From: Candidatus Eiseniibacteriota bacterium
GTDB lineage: Bacteria; Eisenbacteria; RBG-16-71-46
Length of the DNA: 56,709 bases
Reading direction: 5' to 3'
Assembly (NCBI GenBank): GCA_016223045.1
Contig: JACRPT010000048.1
Coordinates: 1 to 56,709, forward strand
In this document: positions 9,201 through 16,509 of the stretch, piece after piece
Numbering within the stretch: position 1 is the first letter of the stretch
How the letters are laid out: the number at the start of each line of letters is the position of its first letter
Notes under the pieces: generated by a model
Told to the model about the DNA's origin: nothing
Databases searched by the model: none
Seen by the model: the letters and a program-made list of their open reading frames with translations, nothing else
Translations under genes and position numbers: made by a program

Positions 9201-9778
9201 GGCGCGCGGCCGCCTACGACCTGCGCGAATCGTCTCTCCCGATCTCATCCGAGGAGCTGTTCTCGGCCGCCACCCGCGTTCCCACTCCGCCGCCCCACGC
9301 CGCGGGCACGCTGGAGTCCATCACCATTCCCTACGGCGCGTGCAGCGGGCCGAGGTTCTACGCGCTCGTGACCAGGGACGCGGTACCGAACCGGTCCGGG
9401 ATGAGCGTGAGCCCGCACGGCGTGGCGACGCCGTGCCCGCCTCCAGAATGTGACAGCGTCGTGGCTGTCTTCCCGGGGGCGCAGCTCCCGCGCGCCGTCC
9501 ATCTTTCACCGCCGGCACCCAACCCGGCCGCCAGCGAGGTCGTGTTCCGCTTCGGGATCCCGCTGCAGGAGGACGGGACCAGCTTCGAGTTGGGGGTCTA
9601 TGACCTGGCCGGCCGTCTCGTGGCCAGGGTGGACCAGGGGACGAGTGCGGCGGGCTTCCACGCGCGCACGTGGGACCTGCGTTCGGCGGGCGGCGCGCGG
9701 GTGCGCGCGGGCCTCTACTTCGCGCGGCTGAGGCTCGGCCGCCACTCCCTCTCGCGGCCGCTGCTGGTGACACGGTGA
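6278..9778 (+). CDS. large secreted repeat protein with FlgD-like C-terminal domain
   Basis: A 1166-residue exported protein. An N-terminal signal peptide (hydrophobic run ALSVALLVALASAGTRAAA) is followed by about 500 residues of unrecognised, aromatic-rich extracellular sequence. Then come at least eight degenerate repeats of about 45 residues built on the pattern GGAxVAWxDxR...xxxQRV...APGWPANG. These look like short blades or bladed beta-repeats. A region of about 100 residues (AAAILNALTTSCSETTVSW onward) resembles a fibronectin-like linker. The last 85 residues form an FlgD-type Ig-like domain (PAPNPAAS..., VYDLAGRLVAR..., GLYFARLRLG), the C-terminal element often used for type IX-like surface sorting. 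GTG 6278 has AGAGGT 5 nt upstream. The next gene shares the repeat type. The function is unknown; a surface adhesin or carbohydrate-interacting protein is possible. Confidence 0.82.
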   Translation: MPHSLANRPPRALSVALLVALASAGTRAAAPDGITLAERFNETHDPPAVSSRSLPDLSVRWMTGVTPPVINSQWLIPYGYDALLHPPDPHGAAGPRGIIATVNRNISCYDKPGNPIWPTLDFQVFLAPLGPAEGSMVDPRAAYDPGTGRFYVIEAEYNDTDTYLDIAVSKSSNPTSSGPSDWFFYRVLTTEVVGGARYGGDYPGLGFDGQNLYVTYNMYFMPGFAFFKNCQIIVLDKAALISGTAIARSVFTPDGYGAGFTLQPATVIGASSPGSVAYFAEVPYWGTTTAVRIWALADPQGAGILTSTTVPAPDNGGQAEGAPQCAPGTVLISTFSPRAQGNAFWHAGSLWFCHTAGGSALGRGVVYYYRVATNGFPGGSPGLEESGAIDGGPGVWTYQPAVGANADGDVGLVYTQSSATICPTIMVAARKAAWSAFAPPQVLKEGTYYNATRDLWGNIARWGDYATVSGDPVDNSLWVSHEFAPDTQPDHWSTWWGNIVFDPGVSAWQTDGVPLRVSTTGVEAPAGVPDRAGGAIVAWRDGRNSVSRVFLQRVTGSGAKAPGWPANGVPATAGLRDAGTPALAPDDSGGAYVAWAIVGGADVLLQRITDSGTVAPGWPADGVALGTPGASPAIVADGTGGAFVAWQSSGIRLVRVRSTGAIAPGWPAGGLGLASSGALPQLVPDGAGGVIVAWTPGLRLQRVSGDGIAQWQSGGVSLGPGASPRMISDGQGGAVLAFQKWGAGSDLYALRISSAGAVATGWAAGGVVLCGAPSDQTGPVLVPDGTGGAIVAWKDARDDPGGVLGDIYALRVNGSGGIPPGWPANGMAICAAAGDQSAPAIAADSVGGAVVAWQDGRGSPGCTPPGCGEDIYFQRVTGLGTRDSTLAADGTVVCTAAGTQARPCLVGAARGAPIVAWEDGRLFPDCDPVCGSAVYAQQVRFDAVAPAAAILNALTTSCSETTVSWVAPGDDGMTGRAAAYDLRESSLPISSEELFSAATRVPTPPPHAAGTLESITIPYGACSGPRFYALVTRDAVPNRSGMSVSPHGVATPCPPPECDSVVAVFPGAQLPRAVHLSPPAPNPAASEVVFRFGIPLQEDGTSFELGVYDLAGRLVARVDQGTSAAGFHARTWDLRSAGGARVRAGLYFARLRLGRHSLSRPLLVTR

Positions 9779-9933
9779 GGGCAGGAAGCACGGACGGTTC
9801 TTGCGCGATGCGCTGTCGCAGCCTCCGGCACCCGGTCGCGCCCCGGCCCTGGAGGCGGCCGACCGGGGGGCGACCCGGTCGGGCGGGACCGCAGGCGGTC
9901 CTTTGGTAGTACTGGCCCCGCTGAGGGCGGTGG

Positions 9934-9939
9934 TAGGAT
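9934..9939 (+). promoter_or_regulatory. -10-like element TAGGAT before the 9987 gene
   Basis: TAGGAT resembles the TAGACT -10 used elsewhere in the window and stands 47 nt before the ATG. No good -35 is seen 17-18 nt upstream. Confidence 0.3.
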
Positions 9940-9986
9940 GGGTGCGTTCCTCTCCCCCGATCACCCGCCGCAAGAGGAGGCCGATC

Positions 9987-11714
9987 ATGCGCCGCCGACG
10001 CACCAAACTCGTCGCGACCGCCGCCGCGGCCGTCGCGTTCATCACCCTGCAGCTCGCAAGTCCCACTCCGGCGCGCTGCGCCGATGGCTTCCCGGTGGCC
10101 ACCACCCCCGAGCAGAACGTCCGGCAGGCGATGGTCTGGGATGGGGCCGACGGTGTGCTCGTGAGTTGGCTCCGCAAGATCGACAACTCGTCACGACCGT
10201 GCAGGCTGTACGTGACGAAGCTCGACCGGACGACGGGAGTCCGGATGTGGGATCACGACCTGCTCGTCTCGGACTTCGCGAACGTGAACTCAGCCGTGGC
10301 GATGGCTTCGGATGGCGGCAGGGGCGCCATCGTCGCGTGGGCGGACGCGAACTACGTGCTGTTCGCGCAGCGCGTAAGAGGCTCCGGCGACACCGCGTGG
10401 CCGCGGGCGACCAGGGTGTCCGCGAGCCCATTCCCCACCATCTGGCCGCTCGCGGTCGGGGACGAGGAGGGAGGCGCGATCATCGCGTGGACGGATTTCC
10501 ACAGCTCAGGTTCCGCGAACGTGTACGCGCAGCGGGTGAATCACGGGGGCGCGCTGTACTGGCGCCCCGGTGGAGTGATGCTCGGCTCCACGTCCGGGAT
10601 GGAGGCCGTGGGAGGCGGCAAGAACGAGATGCAGTCCGACGGCGCGGGCGGTGCCATCGTCACCTGGAAGGGCACGCGGAACGGCCTGGCCCAGATCTAC
10701 GCCCAGCGGATCTCGGGCGCGGGCGCCGTTCGCTGGGCGCCCGCCGGTGTGCGCGTCGCGCCGAGCGTGCGCACTCAGCAGCCAGGCACGCTGGTGGCCA
10801 CGCCCGATGGCGGGGCGATCGTGGCGTTCAGTGAGACCGAGACCGCCGAGGGCAGCGACCTCGATCTGCTCGCCGCGGGGCTCGCGCCCGACGGCACCCC
10901 GCGCTGGCCGGGCGGCGCACGGGTGGTGGGCGGCGCGCCCAGGTCGCAGCGCAACGTGGTGGGGCTGTCGGATGGTCTGGGCGGGGCGTTCCTGGCATGG
11001 GACGACTTCCGCCCGCTGAGATCCGGGGGGCTCGCGCTGCCGCACGTGTTCGCCCAGCACCTGGACGCGGACGGGTCGCCGCTGTGGCAGCAGAACGGCG
11101 TGCACATGGGTGGAGCGCCGGCGGGCGGGCTGGAGAGCGCGGCCGCGATCGCGGCGGATGACCGGGGCGGATTCTGGCTGACGTGGGCCGAGATGCAGGA
11201 CCTCGTGCCCGACGCGATCGACATCCGCGCCGGCCGCTTCCTCGCCACCGGGAGGCCGGCCGACGGCATGCCCCGGGGAGGCTTCACGATCTGCGATGAG
11301 GCCGGCAATCAGAGCGCGCCCTTCATCGTGTCCCTGGGCGGGTCGCAGGTGATGCTGGACTGGGTGGACGAGCGCGATGGGAGCGGCGACATCGACCTCT
11401 ATGCCTGGGTCAACCCGACGCCGCGGGTCGTGAGCCCTCTGGCGAAGAGCGGGCACCAGCGCCTTCCGTCTCTGGTCCCGCGCATGCGCGCGGGCGGCCT
11501 GGAGGTGGAGTTCGAGGTGACGGAGCCCGGGTCCGTGACTCTCACGGTGTGCGACCTGCAGGGACGAGCCGTCCGCCGCACGTCCATCGAAGCAGGCCCC
11601 GGCCGTCACACGTTCGCGATCGCCAGGGACGGCCTGCCGGGTGCAGGGATCTACTTCCTGCGGATGGATCAGCGCGGCCAGTCGGTGACCCGGAAGGTGC
11701 TGATCGTTCGCTGA
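9987..11714 (+). CDS. secreted repeat protein with FlgD-like C-terminal domain
   Basis: A 575-residue exported protein, paralogous in its repeat region to the preceding gene. The Arg-rich start and hydrophobic stretch (KLVATAAAAVAFITLQLAS) form a signal peptide. About seven repeats then follow with the pattern GGAIVxWxDxR...xYAQRVxxxGxxxW, running from about residue 95 to 460. The C-terminal 80 residues are an FlgD-type Ig domain (LEVEFEVTEPGSVTLTVCDL, then GAGIYFLRMDQRG, ending VTRKVLIVR). ATG 9987 is chosen because GAGGAGG lies 6 nt upstream and a signal peptide follows at once; a longer in-frame version starting at 9801 lacks one. No enzyme motif is seen. It is probably a surface protein of the same system as 6278-9778. 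Confidence 0.85.
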   Translation: MRRRRTKLVATAAAAVAFITLQLASPTPARCADGFPVATTPEQNVRQAMVWDGADGVLVSWLRKIDNSSRPCRLYVTKLDRTTGVRMWDHDLLVSDFANVNSAVAMASDGGRGAIVAWADANYVLFAQRVRGSGDTAWPRATRVSASPFPTIWPLAVGDEEGGAIIAWTDFHSSGSANVYAQRVNHGGALYWRPGGVMLGSTSGMEAVGGGKNEMQSDGAGGAIVTWKGTRNGLAQIYAQRISGAGAVRWAPAGVRVAPSVRTQQPGTLVATPDGGAIVAFSETETAEGSDLDLLAAGLAPDGTPRWPGGARVVGGAPRSQRNVVGLSDGLGGAFLAWDDFRPLRSGGLALPHVFAQHLDADGSPLWQQNGVHMGGAPAGGLESAAAIAADDRGGFWLTWAEMQDLVPDAIDIRAGRFLATGRPADGMPRGGFTICDEAGNQSAPFIVSLGGSQVMLDWVDERDGSGDIDLYAWVNPTPRVVSPLAKSGHQRLPSLVPRMRAGGLEVEFEVTEPGSVTLTVCDLQGRAVRRTSIEAGPGRHTFAIARDGLPGAGIYFLRMDQRGQSVTRKVLIVR

Positions 11715-11773
11715 ACTCGCGGCCCGCGGCTACACCAGGACAGGCGCCAGCACGAGCGCGGGGCCGACTGTGC

Positions 11774-11779
11774 TACCCT
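11774..11779 (+). promoter_or_regulatory. -10-like element TACCCT just before larE
   Basis: TACCCT lies 8 nt before GTG 11788, the same distance as the -10 elements before the C25, tdk and Cys-rich C genes. This implies a leaderless larE transcript. No convincing -35 is visible. Confidence 0.35.
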
Positions 11780-11787
11780 GCCGCCCC

Positions 11788-12675
11788 GTGTTCGACCACC
11801 CGCCCATCCAGATTGGTGAGCCGGCCCGAAGCCCCATCGCCGGGTTGAGCTGGCAGGACCGACTCGAGCGGCTGCGCGCGGAGATCGCCGCTCTGGCTCG
11901 CGTCGTCGTGGCCTACTCGGGCGGCGTGGACTCGAGCCTGCTCCTGCGGGTGGCCCACGAGGTGCTCGGGGGGCGGGCGGTCGGGGCGATCGGGCGGTCG
12001 GACTCCTACGCCGCGCGTGAGCTGCGGCTGGCGCTCGAGCAGGCCGCCACGTTCGGGGCGCGGGTCGAGGTGGTGACCACCGGCGAGCTGGCCGACCCGG
12101 CGTTCCGCTCGAACCCGGTCAACCGCTGCTATCACTGCAAGAACGAGCTTTTCCGCGAGCTCTCCGGGGTCGCGACGCGGCTGGGTGCGGCCGCCATCCT
12201 GGAGGGCACGATCGCCGACGACATCGCCGACTGGCGCCCCGGGCGGCGCGCCGCCGCCGAGCGGGGGGTGCGCTCGCCGCTGGCGGAGCTGGGATTCACC
12301 AAGCGCGACGTGCGCGCGGCGGCCGCGAGCTACGGGCTCGCCAGCCGCGACAAGCCGGCCTCGCCGTGCCTCGCCTCGCGCATCCCCTACGGTGTGGAGA
12401 TCACGCGGGAGAACCTGGAGATGGTCGAGCGGGCGGAGGAGCTGCTGCGTTCGCTGGGGTTTGCGGAGCTGCGCGTGCGTCACCACGGCGACACGGCGCG
12501 CATCGAGGTGCCGCTCGCGGAGCTGTCGCGCCTGCTCGAGCCCGGGGTGCGCGAGCGCATCGTCGCGGGCCTCAAGGCCGCCGGCTACCGTTACGTGACC
12601 CTCGACCTGGAGGGCCTCCGTTCGGGCAGCCTGAACGCGGCGCTTCCACCCGGGGACCCGGGGTCAACGGATTGA
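11788..12675 (+). CDS. larE: LarE-type ATP-dependent sacrificial sulfur transferase
   Basis: A 295-residue PP-loop ATP pyrophosphatase of the LarE family. LarE adenylates the carboxyl group of biscarboxylated nicotinic-acid mononucleotide and donates sulfur while building the nickel-pincer cofactor of lactate racemase. The PP-loop SGGVDSS is at 44-50. NRCYHCKNE gives Cys114 and Cys117. KPASPCLASRIPYG places Cys194 where the sulfur-donating Cys of Lactobacillus LarE sits. No larA, larB or larC is visible in the window. Many genomes carry solitary LarE homologues of unknown substrate, so a different sulfuration role is open. GTG 11788 is preferred over GTG 11770 because it lies 8 nt behind a -10-like TACCCT, matching other apparently leaderless genes here. 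Confidence 0.88.
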   Translation: MFDHPPIQIGEPARSPIAGLSWQDRLERLRAEIAALARVVVAYSGGVDSSLLLRVAHEVLGGRAVGAIGRSDSYAARELRLALEQAATFGARVEVVTTGELADPAFRSNPVNRCYHCKNELFRELSGVATRLGAAAILEGTIADDIADWRPGRRAAAERGVRSPLAELGFTKRDVRAAAASYGLASRDKPASPCLASRIPYGVEITRENLEMVERAEELLRSLGFAELRVRHHGDTARIEVPLAELSRLLEPGVRERIVAGLKAAGYRYVTLDLEGLRSGSLNAALPPGDPGSTD

Positions 12676-12871
12676 AAATAGCGGGAACCGCCGCGACGAG
12701 GGGACGGGTATTAGGAACGCGCCCCACGAGGCGGCGGCACAGCAAGCGATCTTCGCTGGGATCGTCGGTGCCCCGGGCCTCACGGTACCGGAACAGCCGA
12801 TGGACCCCGGCCCGATCGCTCGGCCCGGAACCATCGGCGTCTGTGTCTTCGCCCGAAAGGGAGGGTAGGGG

Positions 12872-13117
12872 ATGAATGGCTCGAAGCCGGCGCGGAGCCG
12901 GGGGCCCCGCAAGGCTCCCGAAGCCGATCTGGGGTTCAGCTGGGGCCCGGTGAACAGTGTCTTTCTGGGCCTCGGGGTGGGGCTGCTGGCGATGGGTTAT
13001 GTGGCCCTGTCGAGGGGCTCCGTCACCCTGGCGCCGGTGCTCCTGGTGCTCGGCTACATCGGCCTGATCCCGGCATCCCTCCTGATCCGTGGGCGGAAGG
13101 AAGGTAAGGGCGAATAG
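12872..13117 (+). CDS. small two-helix membrane protein (DUF3098-like)
   Basis: An 81-residue protein with a basic N-terminus (about 30 residues) and two predicted membrane helices, VFLGLGVGLLAMGYVALS and LAPVLLVLGYIGLIPASLLI, ending in a short basic tail. The layout and the phrase TLAPVLLVLGYIG recall DUF3098 proteins of Bacteroidota and relatives; the match is by eye. GGGAGGG lies just upstream of ATG 12872. The stop codon TAG (13115-13117) lies inside the tRNA-Val that begins at 13108, so the two share 10 nt. The function is unknown. Confidence 0.75.
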   Translation: MNGSKPARSRGPRKAPEADLGFSWGPVNSVFLGLGVGLLAMGYVALSRGSVTLAPVLLVLGYIGLIPASLLIRGRKEGKGE

Positions 13118-13183
13118 CTCAGCTGGCAGAGCACTTGCCTTACACGCAAGGGGTCACAGGTTCGAGCCCTGTTTCGCCCACCA
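13108..13183 (+). tRNA. tRNA-Val (anticodon TAC)
   Basis: A 76-nt cloverleaf: acceptor GGGCGAA/TTCGCCC, D arm GCTC...GAGC, anticodon stem CTTGC/GCAAG with loop CTTACAC giving anticodon TAC, T arm ACAGG/CCTGT with loop TTCGAGC, discriminator A and an encoded CCA end. All stems pair. Its first 10 nt overlap the end of the upstream membrane-protein gene, which suggests that the tRNA is cut from a longer transcript. Confidence 0.97.
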
Positions 13184-13294
13184 GTGGGGTGCACTGGGGG
13201 ACCGGTCGAAGGGGAGACGCCCGGGCAGCGGAGCCGGGGTCCTGGAGCGGCCGGATGGAATCGGCAGAGGAGCCGTTCGAGGCCAAAAACTTTC

Positions 13295-13324
13295 TTGACA
13301 AGGCGTTAGCACGGAAACTAGACT
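13295..13324 (+). promoter_or_regulatory. sigma70-like promoter for the dockerin-like gene
   Basis: TTGACA (13295-13300), 18-nt spacer, TAGACT (13319-13324). The same -35, spacer and -10 recur at 20221-20250 (minus) and 21869-21898. Transcription would start near 13331, giving a leader of about 170 nt. Confidence 0.75.
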
Positions 13325-13499
13325 TCTAGCGTCTTGGAAGGCCTTGCCAACGCGAAAGATAACCTCGCCTGGAACCTCGAACTCGCACTCTCTATAGAAG
13401 AGTCCCGAAAGGAGGTGGCTCGCAGCCTGACCTGATTGCTTGCAACTGAGCCTTGCCTGATTTCAGCAACAGGGGTGACCCATCTATGGAGGTGCAACA
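13325..13499 (+). promoter_or_regulatory. long 5' leader of the dockerin-like gene
   Basis: This AT-richer stretch between the promoter and ATG 13500 carries a perfect anti-SD match AAAGGAGGT (about 13408-13416) with no convincing start codon at the right distance. A second SD, GGAGG, lies 7 nt before the real ATG. The leader may be regulatory or a standby ribosome site; no known riboswitch fold was recognised. Confidence 0.3.
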
Positions 13500-14153
13500 A
13501 TGACTGGTTTGGTTCGCAAGGCCACGCTCCTTACGGCGTGTGGGATGCTGGTGGCCGCCGCCGTCATGGCCGGCGTCCCCAGCCCGATCAACTCGACTAA
13601 GCCCAGCTACATCGACGTGGTTGGCACGAACTCGGGCGTGCCGGACCCCTACGGCACCTTCACGATCGTGGTGCGCGATCTCGGCAGCAACCCGATCGCG
13701 AACAGCCAGGTCGTGCTCGACTTCCTCGCCTGCACGGACATGAACCTCTGCGGGGATGCGGTCGCGGGGCAGACCCTCGATTGCCCGACCCGGACGGTGC
13801 GTGGCTTCACCGACGGCACCGGTTCGATCACCTTCACTGTCGTCGGCGCCGCCAAGAACCTGGGCGCGGCGGCGGGTCCGGGGGCTGGCTGCGTCAACAT
13901 TCTGGCCGACGGCGTGAGCCTGATTCATGCGACCGCGACGGAGATTGATGAGAACGGCGCCATCAGCACGAACGGCGTCGAGGTCACCGACCTCTCGGCG
14001 TGGCTGAAGGACCTGGGCACCGGCTTCTACTTCGGCCGCTCGGACTTCAACCATCTGGGCTCGGTGGACATCGTGGACCTGAGCGTGTGGCTGGGTCGCC
14101 TGGGCACCGGCCAGTCGGCTTCGGGCTGCTTGAGCAACATTTACTGCCTGTGA
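13500..14153 (+). CDS. secreted protein with Ig-like and dockerin-like regions
   Basis: A 217-residue exported protein. The signal peptide ends near residue 25 (LLTACGMLVAAAVMAG). A beta-sandwich-like domain (about 35-150, with FTIVVRDLGSNPIANSQVVL typical of invasin/Big-like Ig folds) is followed by two dockerin-like segments, VTDLSAWLKDLG and SDFNHLGSVDIVDLSVWLGRLG. The second has the D-x-N-x-x-G-x-V-x-x-x-D spacing of an EF-hand calcium loop. The C-terminus ends in a Cys pair region (GCLSNIYC). Dockerin-like tails in non-cellulosomal bacteria usually mediate calcium-dependent docking to surface cohesins; no cohesin is visible here. ATG 13500 has GGAGG upstream and a promoter at 13295. Base composition is clearly less GC-rich than in its neighbours. 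Confidence 0.8.
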   Translation: MTGLVRKATLLTACGMLVAAAVMAGVPSPINSTKPSYIDVVGTNSGVPDPYGTFTIVVRDLGSNPIANSQVVLDFLACTDMNLCGDAVAGQTLDCPTRTVRGFTDGTGSITFTVVGAAKNLGAAAGPGAGCVNILADGVSLIHATATEIDENGAISTNGVEVTDLSAWLKDLGTGFYFGRSDFNHLGSVDIVDLSVWLGRLGTGQSASGCLSNIYCL

Positions 14154-14313
14154 TGTAGCAGCAAGGGTCGTATGCACCAACCAAGGATCTTCGGCAGCGA
14201 CTAAGATGATTCGGAAGGTGGTGATGGACCGACCCCAAACAGACTCTGAGACGAGAAGCACGGGAAATGCTGTTCCCCCTTACCCCCCTAGTGAGTAGTT
14301 CTTGGAGGCAGCA

Positions 14314-15072
14314 ATGAAGAAGACTCTCCTGCTCAGCGGACTTCTCCTCGCTCTCACAGCTTCCATGGCGCTGGCAGCCAGTCCTGGCGGCGGCATCAAC
14401 TTCGCGTGGGGCGCCGGTTGTTGGCCGGAGAACCCGGTCAACCTGAAGACCTTCGCGTGCACCAGCAACACGCTTTCCGGCGCGATCATGACGGGTTCGT
14501 TTGCCCCGTCCATTGACCAGCCGGACTTCGTGGGCATCGAGGTGGTGGTGGATCTGCAGTCCAGTTCGGCCTCGCTCCCGAACTGGTGGCAGTTCTTCAA
14601 CGCCGGCTCGTGCCGCGCGACGGCGCTCTCCACTTCGGCTGATTTCACGGCCGCGCCGCAGATTTCCTGCGTTGACCCGTACCTCGGTCTCGCGGCTGGT
14701 GGCATTGCTGCCTACCAGACCACGACGACCGCGCCGCCGGTGCCGAACGGCCTCCCGAACGCGGCCCGTCTCAAGGTCGCCTACGCTCTGGCGGACCCGA
14801 GCGGTCTGTCTATGGCCACCGAGTACTACGGCTTCAAGGCCACGATGAATGGCACGAAGTCCACGGGCACCGGTGCGTGCGCCGGCTGCTTGACGGCGGT
14901 CTGTATCGTCCTGAACGAGATCAAGTCGGCCGGGAACGCGGGCAGTGTCGCCCGGAACACCACGCCGATGGCGAACACCGCCCTCGGCTGGCAGGCTCGC
15001 GACGCCGTGTACTGCGCCGCTACGCCGACCCACAATGCGACGTGGGGCCAGGTGAAGAGTCTGTACCGGTAG
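14314..15072 (+). CDS. secreted Cys-rich protein A, TWGQVKSLYR-terminal family
   Basis: A 252-residue exported protein of a family I cannot name. The signal peptide (KKTLLLSGLLLALTASMALA) is followed by GGGINFAWGAGCWPE. The mature part has eight cysteines in the pattern shared with paralogues: GCW, FAC, GSCR, SCVDP, CAGCxxxVC (three) and YC near the end. Shared blocks include SLPNWWQFF near residue 90, AGGIAAYQT near 130, NGLPNAARLKVA near 148 and VLNEIK near 205. It ends exactly with TWGQVKSLYR. Even cysteine number and export suggest a disulfide-bonded beta-rich fold. ATG 14314 has GGAGG upstream. It is followed by a terminator hairpin nearly identical to that behind gene B. The function is unknown. 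Confidence 0.82.
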   Translation: MKKTLLLSGLLLALTASMALAASPGGGINFAWGAGCWPENPVNLKTFACTSNTLSGAIMTGSFAPSIDQPDFVGIEVVVDLQSSSASLPNWWQFFNAGSCRATALSTSADFTAAPQISCVDPYLGLAAGGIAAYQTTTTAPPVPNGLPNAARLKVAYALADPSGLSMATEYYGFKATMNGTKSTGTGACAGCLTAVCIVLNEIKSAGNAGSVARNTTPMANTALGWQARDAVYCAATPTHNATWGQVKSLYR

Positions 15073-15096
15073 TCCAGGCAGTAGGCTTCAAGCAGC

Positions 15097-15126
15097 GGGC
15101 GGCCGTCGCCAGACGGTCGCCCGTTT
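15097..15126 (+). terminator. intrinsic terminator after Cys-rich gene A
   Basis: Hairpin GGGCGGCCGTC / GACGGTCGCCC (11 bp with one G-U pair) closed by a GCCA loop, followed by GTTTG. The same hairpin, with GCGA loop, follows gene B. Confidence 0.75.
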
Positions 15127-15674
15127 GCCATTCGGCGGGACCGTGCTGCCCGGCCCCCGGCCCGCATCCAGCCCGCGGCCCGCACGGGCCGATTCTCGTC
15201 TTCCCGTCCCCGTCCCCGTCCTCGCCTTCTGGCCCGTCCCTCGTCTTCCTGTCCCGTCCCTCGTCTTCTGGCCCGGCCCCTCGTCCAGGTCCGCCTCCCG
15301 TCGCCCGCTGCTCGTTCCCTCCCGTCTCCCCCGGCGGGAGCGGGGCGGATGCCCCGGCCGCCGGGGCGGCCCGCCCGGCCAGCGACCGCGCCGGTCGCCG
15401 AAAAGTGGTCGCCGGGTCACCATTTCACGTCGGTTCGGGCGGAATCTGCGCTAGAATCAATGCGGCCACGGAAGTGCTCCGTACGGTCGCCCGGTATCAG
15501 GCGGACGGCCGCCGTCACCTTTCGAATGGACCCGACGGGCTGTCCCGGCGGGCCCGCGCATCCTGCGACCCCCAACGACAAGGTGGTGAAGCCGCGAACC
15601 CATTCCAGACCCTTCCGGCTGCTGCGTCCCGCTGGTCCCCCGTTCTTCTCAGACCTCGCATCGTGGAGGCAGTC
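15127..15674 (+). promoter_or_regulatory. intergenic region with C-rich, G-poor tract and a -10-like element
   Basis: No gene is supported here. From about 15180 to 15345 the plus strand is almost pure C/T, with imperfect repeats of a roughly 20-nt unit containing GTCCCTCGTCTTC. Such C-rich, G-poor RNA is what Rho loading sites look like. Downstream, TAGAAT (15452-15457) resembles the -10 used elsewhere and would give gene B a leader of about 210 nt; no clear -35 is seen. Long minus-strand ORFs across the tract are composition artefacts. Confidence 0.4.
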
Positions 15675-16418
15675 ATGAAGAAGACCCTGCTCATCACCGG
15701 TGCCCTGCTCGCGCTCACGTGTTCGCTCGCGACGGCCGGTGGCATCAACTTCACCTGGGGCCTGGGCTGCTGGCCCGAGACCCCGGCGTCGCTCGAGTTC
15801 TTCGCCTGTGACGTGAACACCGGCAACCACCTGGCGACCGCGTCGTTCGTCGTCAGCGCGAGCCAGCCCACCTTCGTGGGCATCGAGGCGGTCGTGGACA
15901 TCCAGGCCGCGTCGCCGGCGCTCCCCGACTGGTGGCAGTTCTCCAACCCCGGCTCGTGCCGTCAGACCTCGCTGTCGGTGTCTGCGGACTTCACGGCGGC
16001 TCCGAACATCATCTGCGTGGATCCGTGGATGGGTCTGGCCGCCGGCGGCATCGCGGCCTACCAGACCGTGACCACCGTGCCTGCCGTGCCGAGCGGCCTG
16101 CCGAACTCCGCCCGTCTCAAGCTGGCCGAGGCGCTGGCCGATCCCCCGCCCGGTGGCATCCTGGCGGGTCCCGAGTACTACGGCTTCCGCATGACCATCA
16201 ACAACGCGAAGACCGTGGGCGCGACCGTGTGCGCGGGCTGCGCGGTCCCGGTGTGCCTCGCTCTCAACGAGATCAAGGCTGCGCCGCGCTTCGGCATCGC
16301 CGAGCGGATCGCCACCCCGATGGCGAATCAGCTGCTGTCGTGGAACGGCGGTTCGGACTGCGGCGCCACCGCGACGCAGAACAAGACCTGGGGCCAGGTC
16401 AAGAGCCTGTACCGGTAG
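15675..16418 (+). CDS. secreted Cys-rich protein B, TWGQVKSLYR-terminal family
   Basis: A 247-residue paralogue of gene A, with the closest match along its whole length. The signal peptide (KKTLLITGALLALTCSLATA) runs directly into GGINFTWGLGCWPE. The eight-Cys pattern is kept (GCW, FAC, GSCR, ICVDP, CAGCxxxVC, DC), as are ALPDWWQFSN, AGGIAAYQT, SGLPNSARLKLA, YYGFRMTI and ALNEIK, ending TWGQVKSLYR. ATG 15675 has GGAGG 5 nt upstream. It is followed by a perfect 12-bp terminator hairpin that copies the one behind gene A, so the gene and its terminator probably duplicated together. The role is unknown; see protein A for structural inference. Confidence 0.82.
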   Translation: MKKTLLITGALLALTCSLATAGGINFTWGLGCWPETPASLEFFACDVNTGNHLATASFVVSASQPTFVGIEAVVDIQAASPALPDWWQFSNPGSCRQTSLSVSADFTAAPNIICVDPWMGLAAGGIAAYQTVTTVPAVPSGLPNSARLKLAEALADPPPGGILAGPEYYGFRMTINNAKTVGATVCAGCAVPVCLALNEIKAAPRFGIAERIATPMANQLLSWNGGSDCGATATQNKTWGQVKSLYR

Positions 16419-16440
16419 CCCGATCACGAGAGAGGTTGCG

Positions 16441-16468
16441 CGGGCGGCCGTCGCGAGACGGCCGCCCG
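16441..16468 (+). terminator. hairpin terminator after Cys-rich gene B
   Basis: Perfect 12-bp stem CGGGCGGCCGTC / GACGGCCGCCCG with a GCGA tetraloop, followed by TCGCTTTG. It is a near copy of the hairpin at 15097. Confidence 0.75.
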
Positions 16469-16472
16469 TCGC

Positions 16473-16501
16473 TTTGCCCGCCGCGCGCGCTCGGCTAGAA
16501 T
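16473..16501 (+). promoter_or_regulatory. promoter for Cys-rich gene C, leaderless
   Basis: TTTGCC (16473-16478), 17-nt spacer, TAGAAT (16496-16501). Only 8 nt separate the -10 from ATG 16510, so the transcript should start within a base or two of the start codon. No Shine-Dalgarno fits in the gap. Confidence 0.55.
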
Positions 16502-16509
16502 GCCGCGCG

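Noticed and set aside
13089-13298. ORFs running through the tRNA
   Set aside because: They translate tRNA-Val and intergenic sequence; the tRNA fold is perfect and no protein features are seen.
15088-15423. ORFs across the pyrimidine tract
   Set aside because: Repetitive Gly/Arg or Pro/Ser text follows directly from the nucleotide bias; there is no SD or homology.
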